Of a DNA stretch of 64,000 bases, positions 25,857-36,504 are shown one piece after another. The notes below the pieces were generated by a model. The model saw nothing but the letters and a program-made list of their open reading frames with translations. It was not told the origin of the DNA and searched no databases. The position numbers were made by a program, and so were the translations under genes. Origin of the DNA: an uncultured Pelagibacteraceae bacterium (GTDB lineage Bacteria; Pseudomonadota; Alphaproteobacteria; Pelagibacterales; Pelagibacteraceae). Location: NCBI GenBank assembly GCA_902598485.1, contig CACKBU010000004.1, forward strand, positions 32,861 to 96,860. Reading direction: 5' to 3'. Each line of letters begins with the position of its first letter. Position 1 is the first letter of the stretch.

Positions 25857-26477
25857 CTAGTCTTTTAACTCAGTGCTGATAAATCGTAAATATCTATTTT
25901 GATAACTCAGATCTTCTTTAAATTGACCTAAGTAAAAATTAGTTACAGTCGTTGCTTGTTCCTTTTTAATACCTCTCATCGTCATACACTGATGGGTTGA
26001 ATCTATTGTAACAGCTACACCTTTTGCATCTAGCGCTTCCATTAAGCTGTTTGCTATCTGTACTGTTAATCTCTCTTGTGTTTGTAATCTTTTTGAAAAT
26101 ATTTCAACTACTCTTGCAATTTTACTCAATCCCACAACTCTCTCATTTGGTATATAGGCAACATGTGCTTTTCCAATAATTGGAGCCATATGATGTTCGC
26201 AGTGACTTTGTACTGAGATATTTTTTTGAACCACCATATCGCTATAACCTTCAACATCACCAAAAGTTTTATCTAATATTTTTTTTGCATCCTCATTGTA
26301 ACCTTGAAAATATTCTTTGAATGCTTTTACAACTCTTTTAGGAGTTTCTAACAAGCCTTCTCTTTTCGGATCTTCACCCATCCAAGATAAAATGGTTCTA
26401 ATAGCTTCTTCAGCCTCTTTATCCGAAACCTTTTTTATATCTAAATTTTTGTCGTCTGTGTCTTTTACTAATTTCAT
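25857..26477 (-). CDS. folE: GTP cyclohydrolase I
   Basis: A 206-aa enzyme that turns GTP into 7,8-dihydroneopterin triphosphate, the first step to tetrahydrofolate. Zinc ligands Cys93 and His96 (SHCEHHMAPI) and Cys164 (HQCMTMRG) are present, with the family blocks GLLETPKRV and GLSKIARVVEIFSKRLQTQERLT. Length is normal. Divergent from hisI with a 77-bp gap. Folate supply is relevant because many demethylation enzymes in this window use THF. Confidence 0.97.
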   Translation of the reverse strand: MKLVKDTDDKNLDIKKVSDKEAEEAIRTILSWMGEDPKREGLLETPKRVVKAFKEYFQGYNEDAKKILDKTFGDVEGYSDMVVQKNISVQSHCEHHMAPIIGKAHVAYIPNERVVGLSKIARVVEIFSKRLQTQERLTVQIANSLMEALDAKGVAVTIDSTHQCMTMRGIKKEQATTVTNFYLGQFKEDLSYQNRYLRFISTELKD

Positions 26478-26554
26478 AGCGTCTTTTTATACAGTAAATA
26501 CCTCAATTTAAAAATATTTAATATATTTAGATATGTGCTACATAATCACCCCGT

Positions 26555-27022
26555 ATGTTCAAAAAAAGAGAAAATATCTATGATATTGAAGAAGGAAATC
26601 TTCTTTCGCCTAAGTTTGATAATGATGGGTTAATCCCGGTTATTACTATGTGCTCAAAGACAAAAGATATTTTAATGCATGGATACATGAATGTAGAAGC
26701 TTTGAAAAAGACAATTGAAACTAAAGAAGCACATTATTATAGCAGATCAAGAAAAGCTATTTGGCACAAAGGTAAAACAAGTGGTTTTACTCAAAAGGTT
26801 ACTGAAATAAGAATTGATGATGATCAAGACTCAATATGGTTAACAGTTGATATCGGTGATGGAGCTAGTTGTCATGTTGGTTATAGATCATGTTTTTATA
26901 GATCTATACCTACGGGACCAATAGAAAACGGAAGAAAAGTTGAAATGAAATTTCTTGAGAAAGAAAAAAAATTCGACCCTGAAGAAGTATATAAAGGTCA
27001 ACCAAATCCAACTAAAATTTAA
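26555..27022 (+). CDS. hisI: Phosphoribosyl-AMP cyclohydrolase
   Basis: A 155-aa monofunctional HisI (histidine biosynthesis, third step). Seen: MHGYMNVEAL, HYYSRSRKAIWHKGKTSG, the metal-binding Asp cluster DDDQDS (88-93) and the zinc cysteines Cys106 and Cys113 (ASCHVGYRSCFYR). No HisE domain follows. It has a short N-terminal extension of about 20 residues. Four bases downstream begins the 2OG oxygenase gene. Confidence 0.95.
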   Translation: MFKKRENIYDIEEGNLLSPKFDNDGLIPVITMCSKTKDILMHGYMNVEALKKTIETKEAHYYSRSRKAIWHKGKTSGFTQKVTEIRIDDDQDSIWLTVDIGDGASCHVGYRSCFYRSIPTGPIENGRKVEMKFLEKEKKFDPEEVYKGQPNPTKI

Positions 27023-27025
27023 ATA

Positions 27026-27661
27026 ATGAAAGATAAAGAAGTTATTAAAGTTATCAGACCATTTAGCCCATCGATAGCTAGAGTTAAAATACCAAATGAA
27101 CTTGTTGATACATTAAATGATTACACAGATAAGGTTGTTAAAGATGAAGAAAAATTAAAAAATTTAGATCATGGAAAAACACTTGAGGGAAGTGTTACAC
27201 AAGAATTGAAGTTAGAAAAAGATTTTATAGTCTCTTCTGGATTTAGTAAGTTTTTATCTGACTCTGTTTTTACTTGGATTAAATTGTCTGAAAGTAAAGA
27301 AATAAAAAGTTTTAATTTAATGAGTACTTGGATTGTAAGACAATTTGAGAATGAATATAATCCAGTTCATTATCATTCTGGACATGTATCAGGGGTTGGT
27401 TATTTAAAAGTTCCTAAATCTTTTGGAGAAAATCCTCAAAAAAAAAATAATAATTATAATGGAAAAATCGATTTAGTTCATGGTACTAGACAATTTTTAT
27501 CTGAGTCATCTTTCGTTATAACGCCTGAAGTTGGATACTTCTATTTTTTTCCACATTATATGATGCATACAGTTTATCCATTTAATGGAACTAAAGAAGA
27601 GAGAAGATCAATTTCTTTTAATGCAAAAATTGATGATGAAACTTTTAATGTTTATGGATAG
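27026..27661 (+). CDS. Putative 2OG-Fe(II) oxygenase (TIGR02466-like)
   Basis: A 211-aa protein of the small 2-oxoglutarate oxygenase group widespread in marine bacteria and phages. NPVHYHSGHVSGVGYLKVP (112-130) holds the first iron ligand, YFFPHYMMHTVYPF has the distal His181, and the 2OG-binding Arg is in ERRSISFNA (193/194). The usual HxD is replaced by HYHSGH, which is typical of this group. Target unknown. Its stop overlaps the DUF2237 gene. Confidence 0.8.
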   Translation: MKDKEVIKVIRPFSPSIARVKIPNELVDTLNDYTDKVVKDEEKLKNLDHGKTLEGSVTQELKLEKDFIVSSGFSKFLSDSVFTWIKLSESKEIKSFNLMSTWIVRQFENEYNPVHYHSGHVSGVGYLKVPKSFGENPQKKNNNYNGKIDLVHGTRQFLSESSFVITPEVGYFYFFPHYMMHTVYPFNGTKEERRSISFNAKIDDETFNVYG

Positions 27662-28031
27662 AAATAAACAAAAAAACGTTTTAGGAGAAGAGTTAGAAGA
27701 ATGCTCTAATGAACCTTTAACAGGCTGGTTTCGTGATGGTTGTTGTAACACTGATGAGAATGATCATGGCGTTCATACAGTTTGTGCAAAAGTAACAACT
27801 GAGTTTTTGGAATGGTTAAAAGAAGCAGGAAATGATTTAATTACTCCACATCCTGAATTTGGTTTTCCAGGATTAAAAGATGGTGATGGTTGGTGCGTGT
27901 GCGCTAGTTGGTACGCTAAGGCTGTTGAAGCAGGTGTAGGATGTCCAATATTTCTAAAAAGAACTCATAAAAATACTCTAAAACATCTTCCTATCGAAAC
28001 ATTAAAGAAGTTTGCGATAGACTTATCTTAA
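27654..28031 (+). CDS. DUF2237 family protein
   Basis: A 125-aa protein when started at the ATG at 27654, eight bases inside the upstream gene; longer upstream starts would read deep into that gene. It shows the DUF2237 pattern NVLGEELEECSNEPLTGWFRDGCC, HTVCAKVTTEFLEW, NDLITPHPEFGFPGLKDGDGWCVC, with many conserved Cys residues. Function is unknown in the family; metal binding is plausible. Convergent with ETF-QO, no gap. The quoted pattern is split over residues about 7-80. Confidence 0.86.
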   Translation: MDRNKQKNVLGEELEECSNEPLTGWFRDGCCNTDENDHGVHTVCAKVTTEFLEWLKEAGNDLITPHPEFGFPGLKDGDGWCVCASWYAKAVEAGVGCPIFLKRTHKNTLKHLPIETLKKFAIDLS

Positions 28032-29651
28032 TTACATATTTCCATATCTTGGACCACCACTACCTTCAGGTGTGACCCAAGTTATATTTTGAGATGGTTC
28101 TTTAATATCACAAGTTTTACAATGGATACAATTTTGAGAATTAATTACAAATTTATTTACATCATTTTCTCTTTGAACTTCATAAACCCCTGCAGGACAA
28201 TATCTTTGAGCGGGTTCATCAAATTTTTCTAAAGTATAATTGATTGGTAAATTAGGGTCTTGAAGCTTTAAATGCACTGGCTGATTATCGGCATGATTTG
28301 TTCCTGTTAAATATACAGAGCTCGTTTTATCAAAAGTGATAACATTATCATACTTTGGATAGTCTATTTTAGGCATTTGATTTGCTGGTTTTAATGTTTC
28401 ATGATCAGCGTGTTTATGTTTTAGGGTAAAAGGAAGTTTTCCTCTAAATAAGATTTGATCTATCCCTGTAAATATAATTCCTAAAATTAACCCCCAACTA
28501 AAACTAGGTTTTACATTTCGGGCCTCATAAAGCTCTTTATATAACCAGCTATTTTTAAATTTGTTTTCATAAATTGATAAATCTTTATTTTCTTTTAGAT
28601 GTTCATTAATAGTTTCAGCTGCAATTATCCCACTTTTCATAGCTGTGTGAGAGCCTTTAATTTTTGGCATATTCAAAGTTCCAGCATCACAACCAACTAA
28701 TAAAGCTCCAGGCATAAACATTTTTGGTAAACTTTGAAATCCACCTTCAATTAAAGCTCTTGCACCGTAAGAAATTCTTTTACCTCCTTCAATAATTTTT
28801 TTAATTGATGGATGAGTTTTAAATCTTTGAAATTCATCATAAGGAGATAGGTGAGGATTTTTGTAATCTAAACCAATTACATAACCAAGAAAAACTTGTT
28901 TATTTTCTGCGTGATACATAAAACTACCACCATAAGTACTGTTATCTAATGGCCAACCAGCTGTATGCATAACTAAGCCTTCTTCGTGATTTTTATTCTC
29001 TATTTCCCATATTTCTTTAAAGCCAATTCCGTATTGTTGAGGATCTTTACCTTTATTTAATTCAAATTTTTTAATCAATTGTTTTCCTAAATGACCTCTA
29101 CACCCTTCTGCAAAAACAGTTACTTTACCTAAAAGCTCAATACCTGGTTCAAAACTATCTTTTTTATTACCATCTTTATCTATACCCATATCTTGAGTTG
29201 CAACACCTTTAACAGATCCATCGTCGTTATATAAAATTTCACTTGCTGGAAATCCTGGAAAGATTTCTACACCTAAATTTTCAGCTTGTTCAGCAAGCCA
29301 TCTACACAGATTTGCTAAACTGATAATATAATTTTTATGATTTTGTTGTACGGCAGGTAGTAGCCAAGTTGGCCAACTTAAAGATTTAGTTTTTCCTAAA
29401 AATAAAAATTTTTCTTTAGTTACTTTTGTTTTAATTGGAGAATTTAATTCTCTCCAATTTGGTAATAATTCATCTAAAGCACGTGTTTCAAACACATTTC
29501 CACTTAAAATATGAGCTCCAATCTCTGATGCTTTTTCTAATAAACAAACATTTAGATTTGGATCTAATTGTTTTAACTTTATTGCAGTTGATAATCCTGA
29601 TGGTCCTCCACCTATGATTACAACATCATATTCCATCGATTCTCTAGACAT
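28032..29651 (-). CDS. Electron transfer flavoprotein-ubiquinone oxidoreductase
   Basis: A 539-aa inner-membrane enzyme that moves electrons from reduced ETF to ubiquinone. FAD motif DVVIIGGGPSGLSTAIKL (residues 9-26), and a C-terminal [4Fe-4S] ferredoxin-like region with RYCPAGVYE and NCIHCKTCDIKEP. Length equals that of characterised ETF-QO. It lies 23 bp downstream of etfA. The order DMGDH-type flavoprotein, EtfB, EtfA, ETF-QO makes a complete path from DMG or sarcosine to the quinone pool. Confidence 0.96.
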   Translation of the reverse strand: MSRESMEYDVVIIGGGPSGLSTAIKLKQLDPNLNVCLLEKASEIGAHILSGNVFETRALDELLPNWRELNSPIKTKVTKEKFLFLGKTKSLSWPTWLLPAVQQNHKNYIISLANLCRWLAEQAENLGVEIFPGFPASEILYNDDGSVKGVATQDMGIDKDGNKKDSFEPGIELLGKVTVFAEGCRGHLGKQLIKKFELNKGKDPQQYGIGFKEIWEIENKNHEEGLVMHTAGWPLDNSTYGGSFMYHAENKQVFLGYVIGLDYKNPHLSPYDEFQRFKTHPSIKKIIEGGKRISYGARALIEGGFQSLPKMFMPGALLVGCDAGTLNMPKIKGSHTAMKSGIIAAETINEHLKENKDLSIYENKFKNSWLYKELYEARNVKPSFSWGLILGIIFTGIDQILFRGKLPFTLKHKHADHETLKPANQMPKIDYPKYDNVITFDKTSSVYLTGTNHADNQPVHLKLQDPNLPINYTLEKFDEPAQRYCPAGVYEVQRENDVNKFVINSQNCIHCKTCDIKEPSQNITWVTPEGSGGPRYGNM

Positions 29652-29674
29652 ACTTTAGTTTTTAACTGTAAGGA

Positions 29675-30628
29675 TTATTTTTGTATAGTGTTTAATTTGT
29701 TCAACTCTTCCATGAACTGAGGTAGTGCCTCAAATAAATCAGCCTCAAGTCCATAATCTGCAACACTAAAAATTGGTGCTTCACCATCTTTATTAATTGC
29801 AACTATAACTTTACTTTCCTTCATTCCTGCTAAATGCTGAATAGCGCCTGAAATTCCAACAGCGATATATAGATCTGGTACTACCACTTTTCCTGTTTGA
29901 CCTACTTGATGATCATTACTTATGTATCCGGCATCTACTGCTGCTCTTGATGCTCCAATTGCTGCACCTAGTTTGTCAGCAATTTCTGTAATTAATTTAA
30001 AATTGTCCCCACTTTGCATTCCTCTACCACCTGATACAACAATTCTTGCTGTTCCAAGTTCAGGTCGATCAGATTTAATTTCTTCTCTTTTGATAAATTT
30101 TGTATTTGAAAACTCTTCACTAGCATCCACTTTTTCAATTGAGGCTGATCCACCTGTACTCTCACATGGATCGAAAGAAGTGGGTCTGATTGTAACACAC
30201 TTTTTAGCATCATTACTCTTAATTGTTGCAAAAGCGTTACCGGCATAAATTGGTCTTAAAAAAGTATCTGGTGATATTACTTTAATGATGTCACTTACTT
30301 GCGATGTGTCAAGATTAGCTGCAATTCGTGGCATTAAATTTTTTCCAAATGTATTTGCTGAACAAACAATATGAGAATAATTTTCTGCTAGTTTAACAAT
30401 CACTGGAGCAAAATTTTCTGCTGTGAAGTTTTCATAGTGAGCTCCTTCTACACTAAATACTTTTTTTACTACTGGAAGTTCAGATAATTGTTTTGCAGCA
30501 TCTTCAGAATTTTGACCAATAATTACAGCATGAACATCTGAATCGATTTGAGATGCTGCTGTAGCTGCATTAAGAGTAAATGGTCTTAATTCTTTATTAT
30601 TGTGTTCTGCTATAAGTAAAACTGCCAT
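29675..30628 (-). CDS. etfA: Electron transfer flavoprotein, alpha subunit
   Basis: A 317-aa EtfA. The C-terminal FAD-binding part has [40 protein letters not shown] and [18 protein letters not shown], which are diagnostic. It takes electrons from acyl-CoA, DMG or sarcosine dehydrogenases and hands them to ETF-QO. The start shares bases with the etfB stop (TAATG). Confidence 0.96.
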   Translation of the reverse strand: MAVLLIAEHNNKELRPFTLNAATAASQIDSDVHAVIIGQNSEDAAKQLSELPVVKKVFSVEGAHYENFTAENFAPVIVKLAENYSHIVCSANTFGKNLMPRIAANLDTSQVSDIIKVISPDTFLRPIYAGNAFATIKSNDAKKCVTIRPTSFDPCESTGGSASIEKVDASEEFSNTKFIKREEIKSDRPELGTARIVVSGGRGMQSGDNFKLITEIADKLGAAIGASRAAVDAGYISNDHQVGQTGKVVVPDLYIAVGISGAIQHLAGMKESKVIVAINKDGEAPIFSVADYGLEADLFEALPQFMEELNKLNTIQK

Positions 30629-31377
30629 TAAATTACCTTTGCCTCATTTTTTAACTTTTGAACTAATTCAGCAACATTTGCTACTTTTATACCTGCTTTT
30701 CTTTTTGGAGGTTCTTCTACTTTTAATTGTTCTAATCTTGGTGATACATCTACGCCTAAATCAGAAGCAGCAATTTCCTCTATGGGTTTTTTCTTAGCCT
30801 TCATTATATTTGGTAGTGATGCATATCTTGGTTCATTCAGCCTAAGATCACAAGTTACAATAGCTGGAACATTTATTTCAATTGTTTCTAAACCTTCGTC
30901 TATTTCTCTAGTTACTTCTAATTTATTATCTTTAACATCAATCTTTGAAGCAAATGTTGCTTGTGGCCAATTTAATAAAGCACTCAACATTTGGCCTGTT
31001 TGATTACAATCATCGTCTATTGCTTGTTTACCCATAAATACTAAATCTGGTTTTTCTTTATCTACTATTTTTTGTAAAATTTTTGAAACAGCGAGTGGTT
31101 CTAAAATTCCATCAACTTTCACATGAATACCTCTGTCCGCACCAACCGCCAAAGCTTTCCTAACAGTTTCTTGAGCTTTTTCTTCACCGACAGTTACTGC
31201 AACTACCTCTGTAGCTTTGCCTGTCTCTTTAATTTTTACAGCCTCTTCTATTGCATTATCATCAGGGGGATTGGTTGACATTTTAACGTTGTCAGTAACT
31301 ACACCCGTTCCGTCTTCTTTAACTCTTATTTGAACGTTGTAATCAATAACCCTTTTTACAGCTACTAAAATTTTCAT
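30628..31377 (-). CDS. etfB: Electron transfer flavoprotein, beta subunit
   Basis: A 249-aa EtfB with the opening [18 protein letters not shown], the [22 protein letters not shown] region and the signature [14 protein letters not shown]. It binds AMP and docks on dehydrogenases. It shares one base with both neighbours (TAATG), so etfBA are translationally coupled with the DMGDH-type gene upstream. Confidence 0.96.
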   Translation of the reverse strand: MKILVAVKRVIDYNVQIRVKEDGTGVVTDNVKMSTNPPDDNAIEEAVKIKETGKATEVVAVTVGEEKAQETVRKALAVGADRGIHVKVDGILEPLAVSKILQKIVDKEKPDLVFMGKQAIDDDCNQTGQMLSALLNWPQATFASKIDVKDNKLEVTREIDEGLETIEINVPAIVTCDLRLNEPRYASLPNIMKAKKKPIEEIAASDLGVDVSPRLEQLKVEEPPKRKAGIKVANVAELVQKLKNEAKVI

Positions 31378-33809
31378 TAAGCTCTCAATAAATTATTTTC
31401 TGAATCGTATGGACTCTCATCTAAGACAGTAGCGTCGTACATTTCACCTAATATATCAACTTGTAATTTGTCGCCCACATTCGAACAATCTGGTTTAACC
31501 ATCGCGAGCGCTATTGATTTATCTAATCTGAAACCAAATTCACCCCCCGTTGCTCTTCCAACAACTTTTCCATCTTTGAAAATAGGATTATTTCCTAATA
31601 CATCAGCATCTTTGGTGTTATGAACCTCTAAAGTAACTAATTTATTGTCAAAACCTTTTTCTCTCCATTTATTAAGTGCCTCTAAACCAATAAAGTTTCC
31701 TTTATTTGGGTGAACAAATCTATCAAGACCAGATTCATATGGCGAGTATTCAATTGATAATTCTGTTCCAACTAGCTTGTAAGATTTTTCAACTCTTAAA
31801 CTATTCATAGCTCTAATTCCAAAAGGTTTAATTCCTAAATCTTTTCCTGCTTCCATTAATTTATCAAAAATATGATTTTGATATTCAATTGGATGATGTA
31901 ATTCCCAACCAAGCTCACCAACAAAGTTTACTCTCATTGCATTTACTGGAGCGTATCCAACATTTACATTTTTTGCAGTTAACCATTTGAAATTTTCATT
32001 TGAAAAATCATCTGTTGAAACCTTTTGCATTAATTGTCTTGCTTTAGGTCCTGCTACTACCAGAACTCCTGTACTATTAGTTAGATCTTCAAAAATTACA
32101 GATCCATCATCTGGCATCCATTTTTGGATCCAGTCATGATCTAATCTTAAATTTGCTCCTGCAGAAACTAGATAATAACTATTTTCCGCTTCTTTCATTA
32201 TGGTAAATTCTGAATGCACTCCACCTTTAGTGTTCAAAGCATGACATAAATTTATTCTTCCAATTTTCTTAGGAAGTTTGTTTGCAACTAAATAATCTAA
32301 AAATTCTTCTGCTTTAGGTCCCCTAATTCTACATTTTGCAAACGCAGTCATATCTAAAAGACCTACGTTTTCTTTTACATTTTGACACTCTTTTTTAATA
32401 GCATCAAACCATTTTGATCTTCTAAATGACCAGTCATCTTTTTGCTCCATTCCATCTGTTGCAAAAAAATTAGGTCTTTCCCATCCAAATTTCTGTCCAA
32501 AAACTGCTCCTAAATTTTTCATTCGTTCATAACAAGGAGCTGTTCTTAATGGCCTTGCCGCTGGTCTTTCTTCATCTGGATAGTGAACAATAAATACATG
32601 GCTATATGCTTCTTCATTTTTTGCTTTTAAATAAGATTTAGTTGCATAGTTACCGTAACGTCTTGGTTCAACTCCTAACATGTCAATTGTGGGTTCACCA
32701 TCAACGATCCATTCTGCTAATTGCCAACCTGCACCACCTGCAGCTGTTATTCCAAAACTATGTCCTTCATTAATCCAAAAATTCTTAAGTCCCCAAGCAG
32801 GACCAACAATTGGATTTCCATCAGGAGTATAACAAATTGCTCCGTTATAAACTTTTTTTACCCCAACCTCTCCAAATGCAGGAACTCTATGAATTGCTCC
32901 CTCTATATGTGGAGCTAATCTGTCTAAGTCTTCTTGAAATAATTCATATTCAGAATTTTTTGATGGCCCCTCTACATAACAAGCTGGTGCACCATCTTCA
33001 TAAGGACCTAAAATTAATCCTCCAGCTTCTTCTCTCATATACCATCTGCTATCACTATCTCTTAAGACTCCCATTTCTGGTAAGCCATCTTTTTTTCTTT
33101 TTTGAATTAAAGGATGCGGTTCTGTAACAATGTATTGGTGTTCAACAGGTATTACTGGAATATCTAATCCTACCATTTCACCTGTTTGTCTCGCAAAATT
33201 TCCGGAGCAAGAAATAACATGTTCACACTCTATCGATCCCTTATCTGTTTCTACAATCCATCCATCTTTAGTTTGCCTCATTGATTGGACAGTTGTGTTT
33301 CTATAAATTTCTGCTCCTCTATTTCTTGCACCTGTTGCTAATGCTTGTGTTAAATCTGCTGGTTGAATATATCCATCTTCAGGGTGTTGTATTGCGCCAA
33401 CTAAATCATCTGTATGACATAATGGCCAAATTTCTTTTACTTGTTCTGGTTTCAAAAATTTAACATCTACTCCGATAGTTCGAGCGACACCTGCGTATTG
33501 ATGGTATTCATCCATTCTATCTTTTGTACTTGCTAGACGAATATTTGAAACAACACTAAAGCCAACATTTTTTCCAGTTTCTTCCTCTAATGTTTTATAA
33601 AGATTAACTGCATATTTATGAAGTTGTCCAACTGAATAACTCATATTAAATAAAGGCAACAAACCTGCTGCGTGCCAAGTAGATCCCGAAGTTAACTCTT
33701 TTCTTTCAACTAAAACAACATCAGACCAGCCCTTTTTTGCTAAATGATAAAGGGCACTCACCCCTACAACTCCTCCACCAACTACTACAACTTTAGTTTT
33801 TGTTTTCAT
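31377..33809 (-). CDS. Dimethylglycine/sarcosine dehydrogenase-type flavoprotein (FAD + GcvT domains)
   Basis: An 810-aa two-part enzyme. The N-terminal DAO domain has [17 protein letters not shown] (7-23) and STWHAAG with His46, the position of the covalent FAD histidine in DMGDH and sarcosine dehydrogenase. From about residue 420 come the FAO_M and GcvT folate-binding domains, where formaldehyde is captured by THF as 5,10-methylene-THF. Coupling to etfBA and ETF-QO supports a dehydrogenase rather than oxidase. DMG is the likelier substrate because SoxA/SoxG at the right edge handle sarcosine, but the two cannot be told apart here. Confidence 0.9.
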   Translation of the reverse strand: MKTKTKVVVVGGGVVGVSALYHLAKKGWSDVVLVERKELTSGSTWHAAGLLPLFNMSYSVGQLHKYAVNLYKTLEEETGKNVGFSVVSNIRLASTKDRMDEYHQYAGVARTIGVDVKFLKPEQVKEIWPLCHTDDLVGAIQHPEDGYIQPADLTQALATGARNRGAEIYRNTTVQSMRQTKDGWIVETDKGSIECEHVISCSGNFARQTGEMVGLDIPVIPVEHQYIVTEPHPLIQKRKKDGLPEMGVLRDSDSRWYMREEAGGLILGPYEDGAPACYVEGPSKNSEYELFQEDLDRLAPHIEGAIHRVPAFGEVGVKKVYNGAICYTPDGNPIVGPAWGLKNFWINEGHSFGITAAGGAGWQLAEWIVDGEPTIDMLGVEPRRYGNYATKSYLKAKNEEAYSHVFIVHYPDEERPAARPLRTAPCYERMKNLGAVFGQKFGWERPNFFATDGMEQKDDWSFRRSKWFDAIKKECQNVKENVGLLDMTAFAKCRIRGPKAEEFLDYLVANKLPKKIGRINLCHALNTKGGVHSEFTIMKEAENSYYLVSAGANLRLDHDWIQKWMPDDGSVIFEDLTNSTGVLVVAGPKARQLMQKVSTDDFSNENFKWLTAKNVNVGYAPVNAMRVNFVGELGWELHHPIEYQNHIFDKLMEAGKDLGIKPFGIRAMNSLRVEKSYKLVGTELSIEYSPYESGLDRFVHPNKGNFIGLEALNKWREKGFDNKLVTLEVHNTKDADVLGNNPIFKDGKVVGRATGGEFGFRLDKSIALAMVKPDCSNVGDKLQVDILGEMYDATVLDESPYDSENNLLRA

Positions 33810-33866
33810 TCTGCAATTCCTACTAAATTTTTAATTGTTACGAAACAAAAATGTATATATCGACAA

Positions 33867-34343
33867 TCAAATTGAGCTTCCAAGAGGGATTGGACTGGAT
33901 ACCATTGTGGTTAACCAGCAGTCTTTCAAAGTTCCCTCAGAAGTGTACTTTTCGACTTGCCAATTGAATTTGTGATAAATTTTATCCTTATCAAGAATGA
34001 TAACTTCAAATTGAGCCCATTTGTCACTACTTCCAAGTTCAGTTATTGTATGACTTAGGTGGTTAATCATCATCCCGTAAGAGTCGCTTTTTATCATCAT
34101 CTTAAAGTTGCTTAATGGTCCTGTTACTCTCTTATTATTTGGGTGAGCAAATTTCCAGGTTTGTTCTATACCACTATCTTTATATTCAAGATCATTTTGT
34201 TGAAGCCCACTCAATTGAATTTTAATAACTTCTTTCGGGCTTATAGTGCTATTGGGGTTTACTAAATCAGCGTAAGAAAATGAAATTAGGAAAAAAAATA
34301 AAATTACAGCTTTAAAGATTATTAGCGGTTTTTCTAACATCAT
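33867..34343 (-). CDS. DUF4864-like exported protein
   Basis: A 158-aa protein with an N-terminal hydrophobic signal (IIFKAVILFFFLISFSYA, cleavage near residue 25) and a soluble domain resembling DUF4864: VIKIQLSGLQQNDLEYKDSGIEQTWKF near 40-66, then FKMMIKSDSYGMMINH. Function unknown; probably periplasmic. It overlaps the flavodoxin-fold gene upstream by 32 bp, which is long even for this genome. It ends this string of minus genes; a 57-bp gap separates it from the DMGDH gene. Confidence 0.65.
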   Translation of the reverse strand: MMLEKPLIIFKAVILFFFLISFSYADLVNPNSTISPKEVIKIQLSGLQQNDLEYKDSGIEQTWKFAHPNNKRVTGPLSNFKMMIKSDSYGMMINHLSHTITELGSSDKWAQFEVIILDKDKIYHKFNWQVEKYTSEGTLKDCWLTTMVSSPIPLGSSI

Positions 34344-34881
34344 TTAAAAATTCTTGTCTCCTTGCATCACTTACAAATGGTACTGCAAAATATCTTCTAT
34401 AGACAATGTTATATATGCCACACATATGAAATACCCCTCTTTTTAATCTTCTAATTGGTAAGTTTAAAAAAAAAGTTGTAATTGCTAATCTTGGTGAACC
34501 ATATGTGCAAAATATTATAGCTTTTTTATCTCTTAAGTTTCCAATTGGATAACCATAATTTCCAACTAACTGTTTAAATCTAAACGCCCAAGGTGGGGCT
34601 AAAACTTTATCTATCCAACCCTCAACTATCGCTGGCATCCTAAAATTCCAAATTGGAGCAATTAAAACAATTGTATCACTTTCTTCGATTCTTTTTCTAT
34701 GATCTAAAACTTCTTGATCAGGTTCTTCACCAGCAAAAACAGGATCAAATTTCTCTTTATATAAATCAACAACATCTACCTGATTTCCATTTACTTTTGA
34801 TTGTTTAACAAATTCATCTCGAATTGCTGCATTAAATGAATTGTCATTGTAGTGCCCATACACTAAGAAAATTTTTTTCAT
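34312..34881 (-). CDS. Flavodoxin-fold NAD(P)H-quinone oxidoreductase
   Basis: A 189-aa Flavodoxin_2 family protein (MdaB/NQO type). The start KKIFLVYGHYNDNSFNAAI is the FMN phosphate loop, APIWNFRMPAIVEGWIDKVL is the family motif before the catalytic loop, and FCTYGSP is the second flavin loop. Such enzymes reduce quinones by two electrons. Twelve bases after the BT1-like transporter. Confidence 0.82.
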   Translation of the reverse strand: MKKIFLVYGHYNDNSFNAAIRDEFVKQSKVNGNQVDVVDLYKEKFDPVFAGEEPDQEVLDHRKRIEESDTIVLIAPIWNFRMPAIVEGWIDKVLAPPWAFRFKQLVGNYGYPIGNLRDKKAIIFCTYGSPRLAITTFFLNLPIRRLKRGVFHMCGIYNIVYRRYFAVPFVSDARRQEFLNDVRKTANNL

Positions 34882-34893
34882 TGTATTAAATTT

Positions 34894-36504
34894 TTATTCA
34901 GTAGTTTTGTATTTACTATTATTAATTATAAATACAAATAAAATTGGAAGAATTAATGTTAAAAGTGTTACAAAAATTAACAGTATTCCAAGTTCAGAAT
35001 AATCTGCTGTAGTTTGTATTTCACCTGAAACTTTATCTTTTACTTCTCTTGTGACCGTAAAGATTTCATTTAAATACTTAGTTCCCAGTGCACTTGCAGA
35101 TAATGCAAGATTTGTAAAGGATGCAAAAACTGCAAAAAAGGTTGCCTTTAAATGTGCTGGAGCATTTTTTGCTATCCAAGCTAATAGAGGTATCATTGAT
35201 ACTTGGCCAAGCGGAGACTCCAACGCTGTATTAATTAATGCAATAAACTTAGCATCAACTATTCCACCCGTTAATGAAGATGTCCAATTATGAAAACCAT
35301 AATACATTCCAACACTTGGTAAAAATAAAATTGCACCTGCAATACTTAAAACAACAATTATTTTTGCAATTGAATTATTTGCCATAAATGGCCTTAACAA
35401 AACAATACCAGCTAAAGTTAAGATTGAAGCAAGTAACGATAGGATAGAAAAAAATTGTTCGTTGAAACCGAGTACATCAATTTCGAACCAAGTCAAACCT
35501 GGTCCTGGTCCTGGCATGGCCCTAAAAACAAAAATAATTACTGCTGTTCCTACAATTGTTAAACGTAATTCTTCAGGTAATTCCTTGATAAGTTTAAACA
35601 TTAAAAATAAAATGATTATAACTGAGCCCACAAATACAATTTCTTGAGCAAATGGTACTTTGAATGAGCCAACTGATAAGGTGAAAATTACAAAAACCAA
35701 ACTTCCTCCTAAAATCCACCAATTAATTTTTGTTTTTTCGTTACCTCTTTCTTCCTTAAATTCTAAACCTTTGGATTGTAAAAGCTGAATTTTTTTGTGT
35801 CTTAAATAATTTGCTAAAATTACACCTAAGATAGAAACCAAAGGTATTACAAGAGCATAAATATATATAGTTCCGTATAAATCTATCTTATCGGTCTGCT
35901 CTAGGCTTTCCACATCCCTAAACAAAATTACATTAACTAATGCAACAAGTACTGTACCACCAATAATAGCAAACCTTCCAAGGGTCTGCATTGTTGTATG
36001 CATTATTTTTATTTGGTCTTTAGAATAATCATTTCCAGTTTCATCAACTAAAGGAACAGCTTCAACTGTCATAGCATCGGCCACAACATCTTGAACGACA
36101 TAACCAACTGGAGCTAAAATCACGCTTATTACAAACCATGTTTCTACCGAAAAAACTTCAGACATATCTTCTGTGTGAATAATCAATCCATACATAATTA
36201 ATAAACTAAGAGCTATCAATGAAGCTCCAAAGTAGACCATGTAATTTTTTCTCTCCCAGATTAGATCTACTAAATGTCCTAATGGCATTTTTAATGCCCA
36301 AGGAATTCCTGCCCAAAAACCTAGGCCTGCAAGAAATGCAGCTGACAAATTCAAATAATCTTTTACAAAGAATGTACCAACTATACCTGTTAAACCAGAT
36401 ATACCTGCAGCCATATAGACCATTAATGGTGGCAAGTAAGTCCACTTAAATTGTCGACCCAAGTCTAAAAAAGTACTATCTAAAAACTTAATTACTCTGT
36501 TCAT
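34894..36504 (-). CDS. MFS-type transporter, folate-biopterin transporter (BT1)-like
   Basis: A 536-aa membrane protein with about 12 segments. LPPLMVYMAAGISGL, ALKMPLGHLVDLIWERK and especially APVGYVVQDVVADAMTVEAVPL near 130-150 resemble the BT1 folate-biopterin transporter family. A soluble insertion with DETGNDYSKDQIKIMH lies between segments. If it moves folates, its place amid THF-using demethylases makes sense; other MFS cargo cannot be excluded. Shares bases with the CoA-binding gene (TAATG). Confidence 0.7.
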   Translation of the reverse strand: MNRVIKFLDSTFLDLGRQFKWTYLPPLMVYMAAGISGLTGIVGTFFVKDYLNLSAAFLAGLGFWAGIPWALKMPLGHLVDLIWERKNYMVYFGASLIALSLLIMYGLIIHTEDMSEVFSVETWFVISVILAPVGYVVQDVVADAMTVEAVPLVDETGNDYSKDQIKIMHTTMQTLGRFAIIGGTVLVALVNVILFRDVESLEQTDKIDLYGTIYIYALVIPLVSILGVILANYLRHKKIQLLQSKGLEFKEERGNEKTKINWWILGGSLVFVIFTLSVGSFKVPFAQEIVFVGSVIIILFLMFKLIKELPEELRLTIVGTAVIIFVFRAMPGPGPGLTWFEIDVLGFNEQFFSILSLLASILTLAGIVLLRPFMANNSIAKIIVVLSIAGAILFLPSVGMYYGFHNWTSSLTGGIVDAKFIALINTALESPLGQVSMIPLLAWIAKNAPAHLKATFFAVFASFTNLALSASALGTKYLNEIFTVTREVKDKVSGEIQTTADYSELGILLIFVTLLTLILPILFVFIINNSKYKTTE

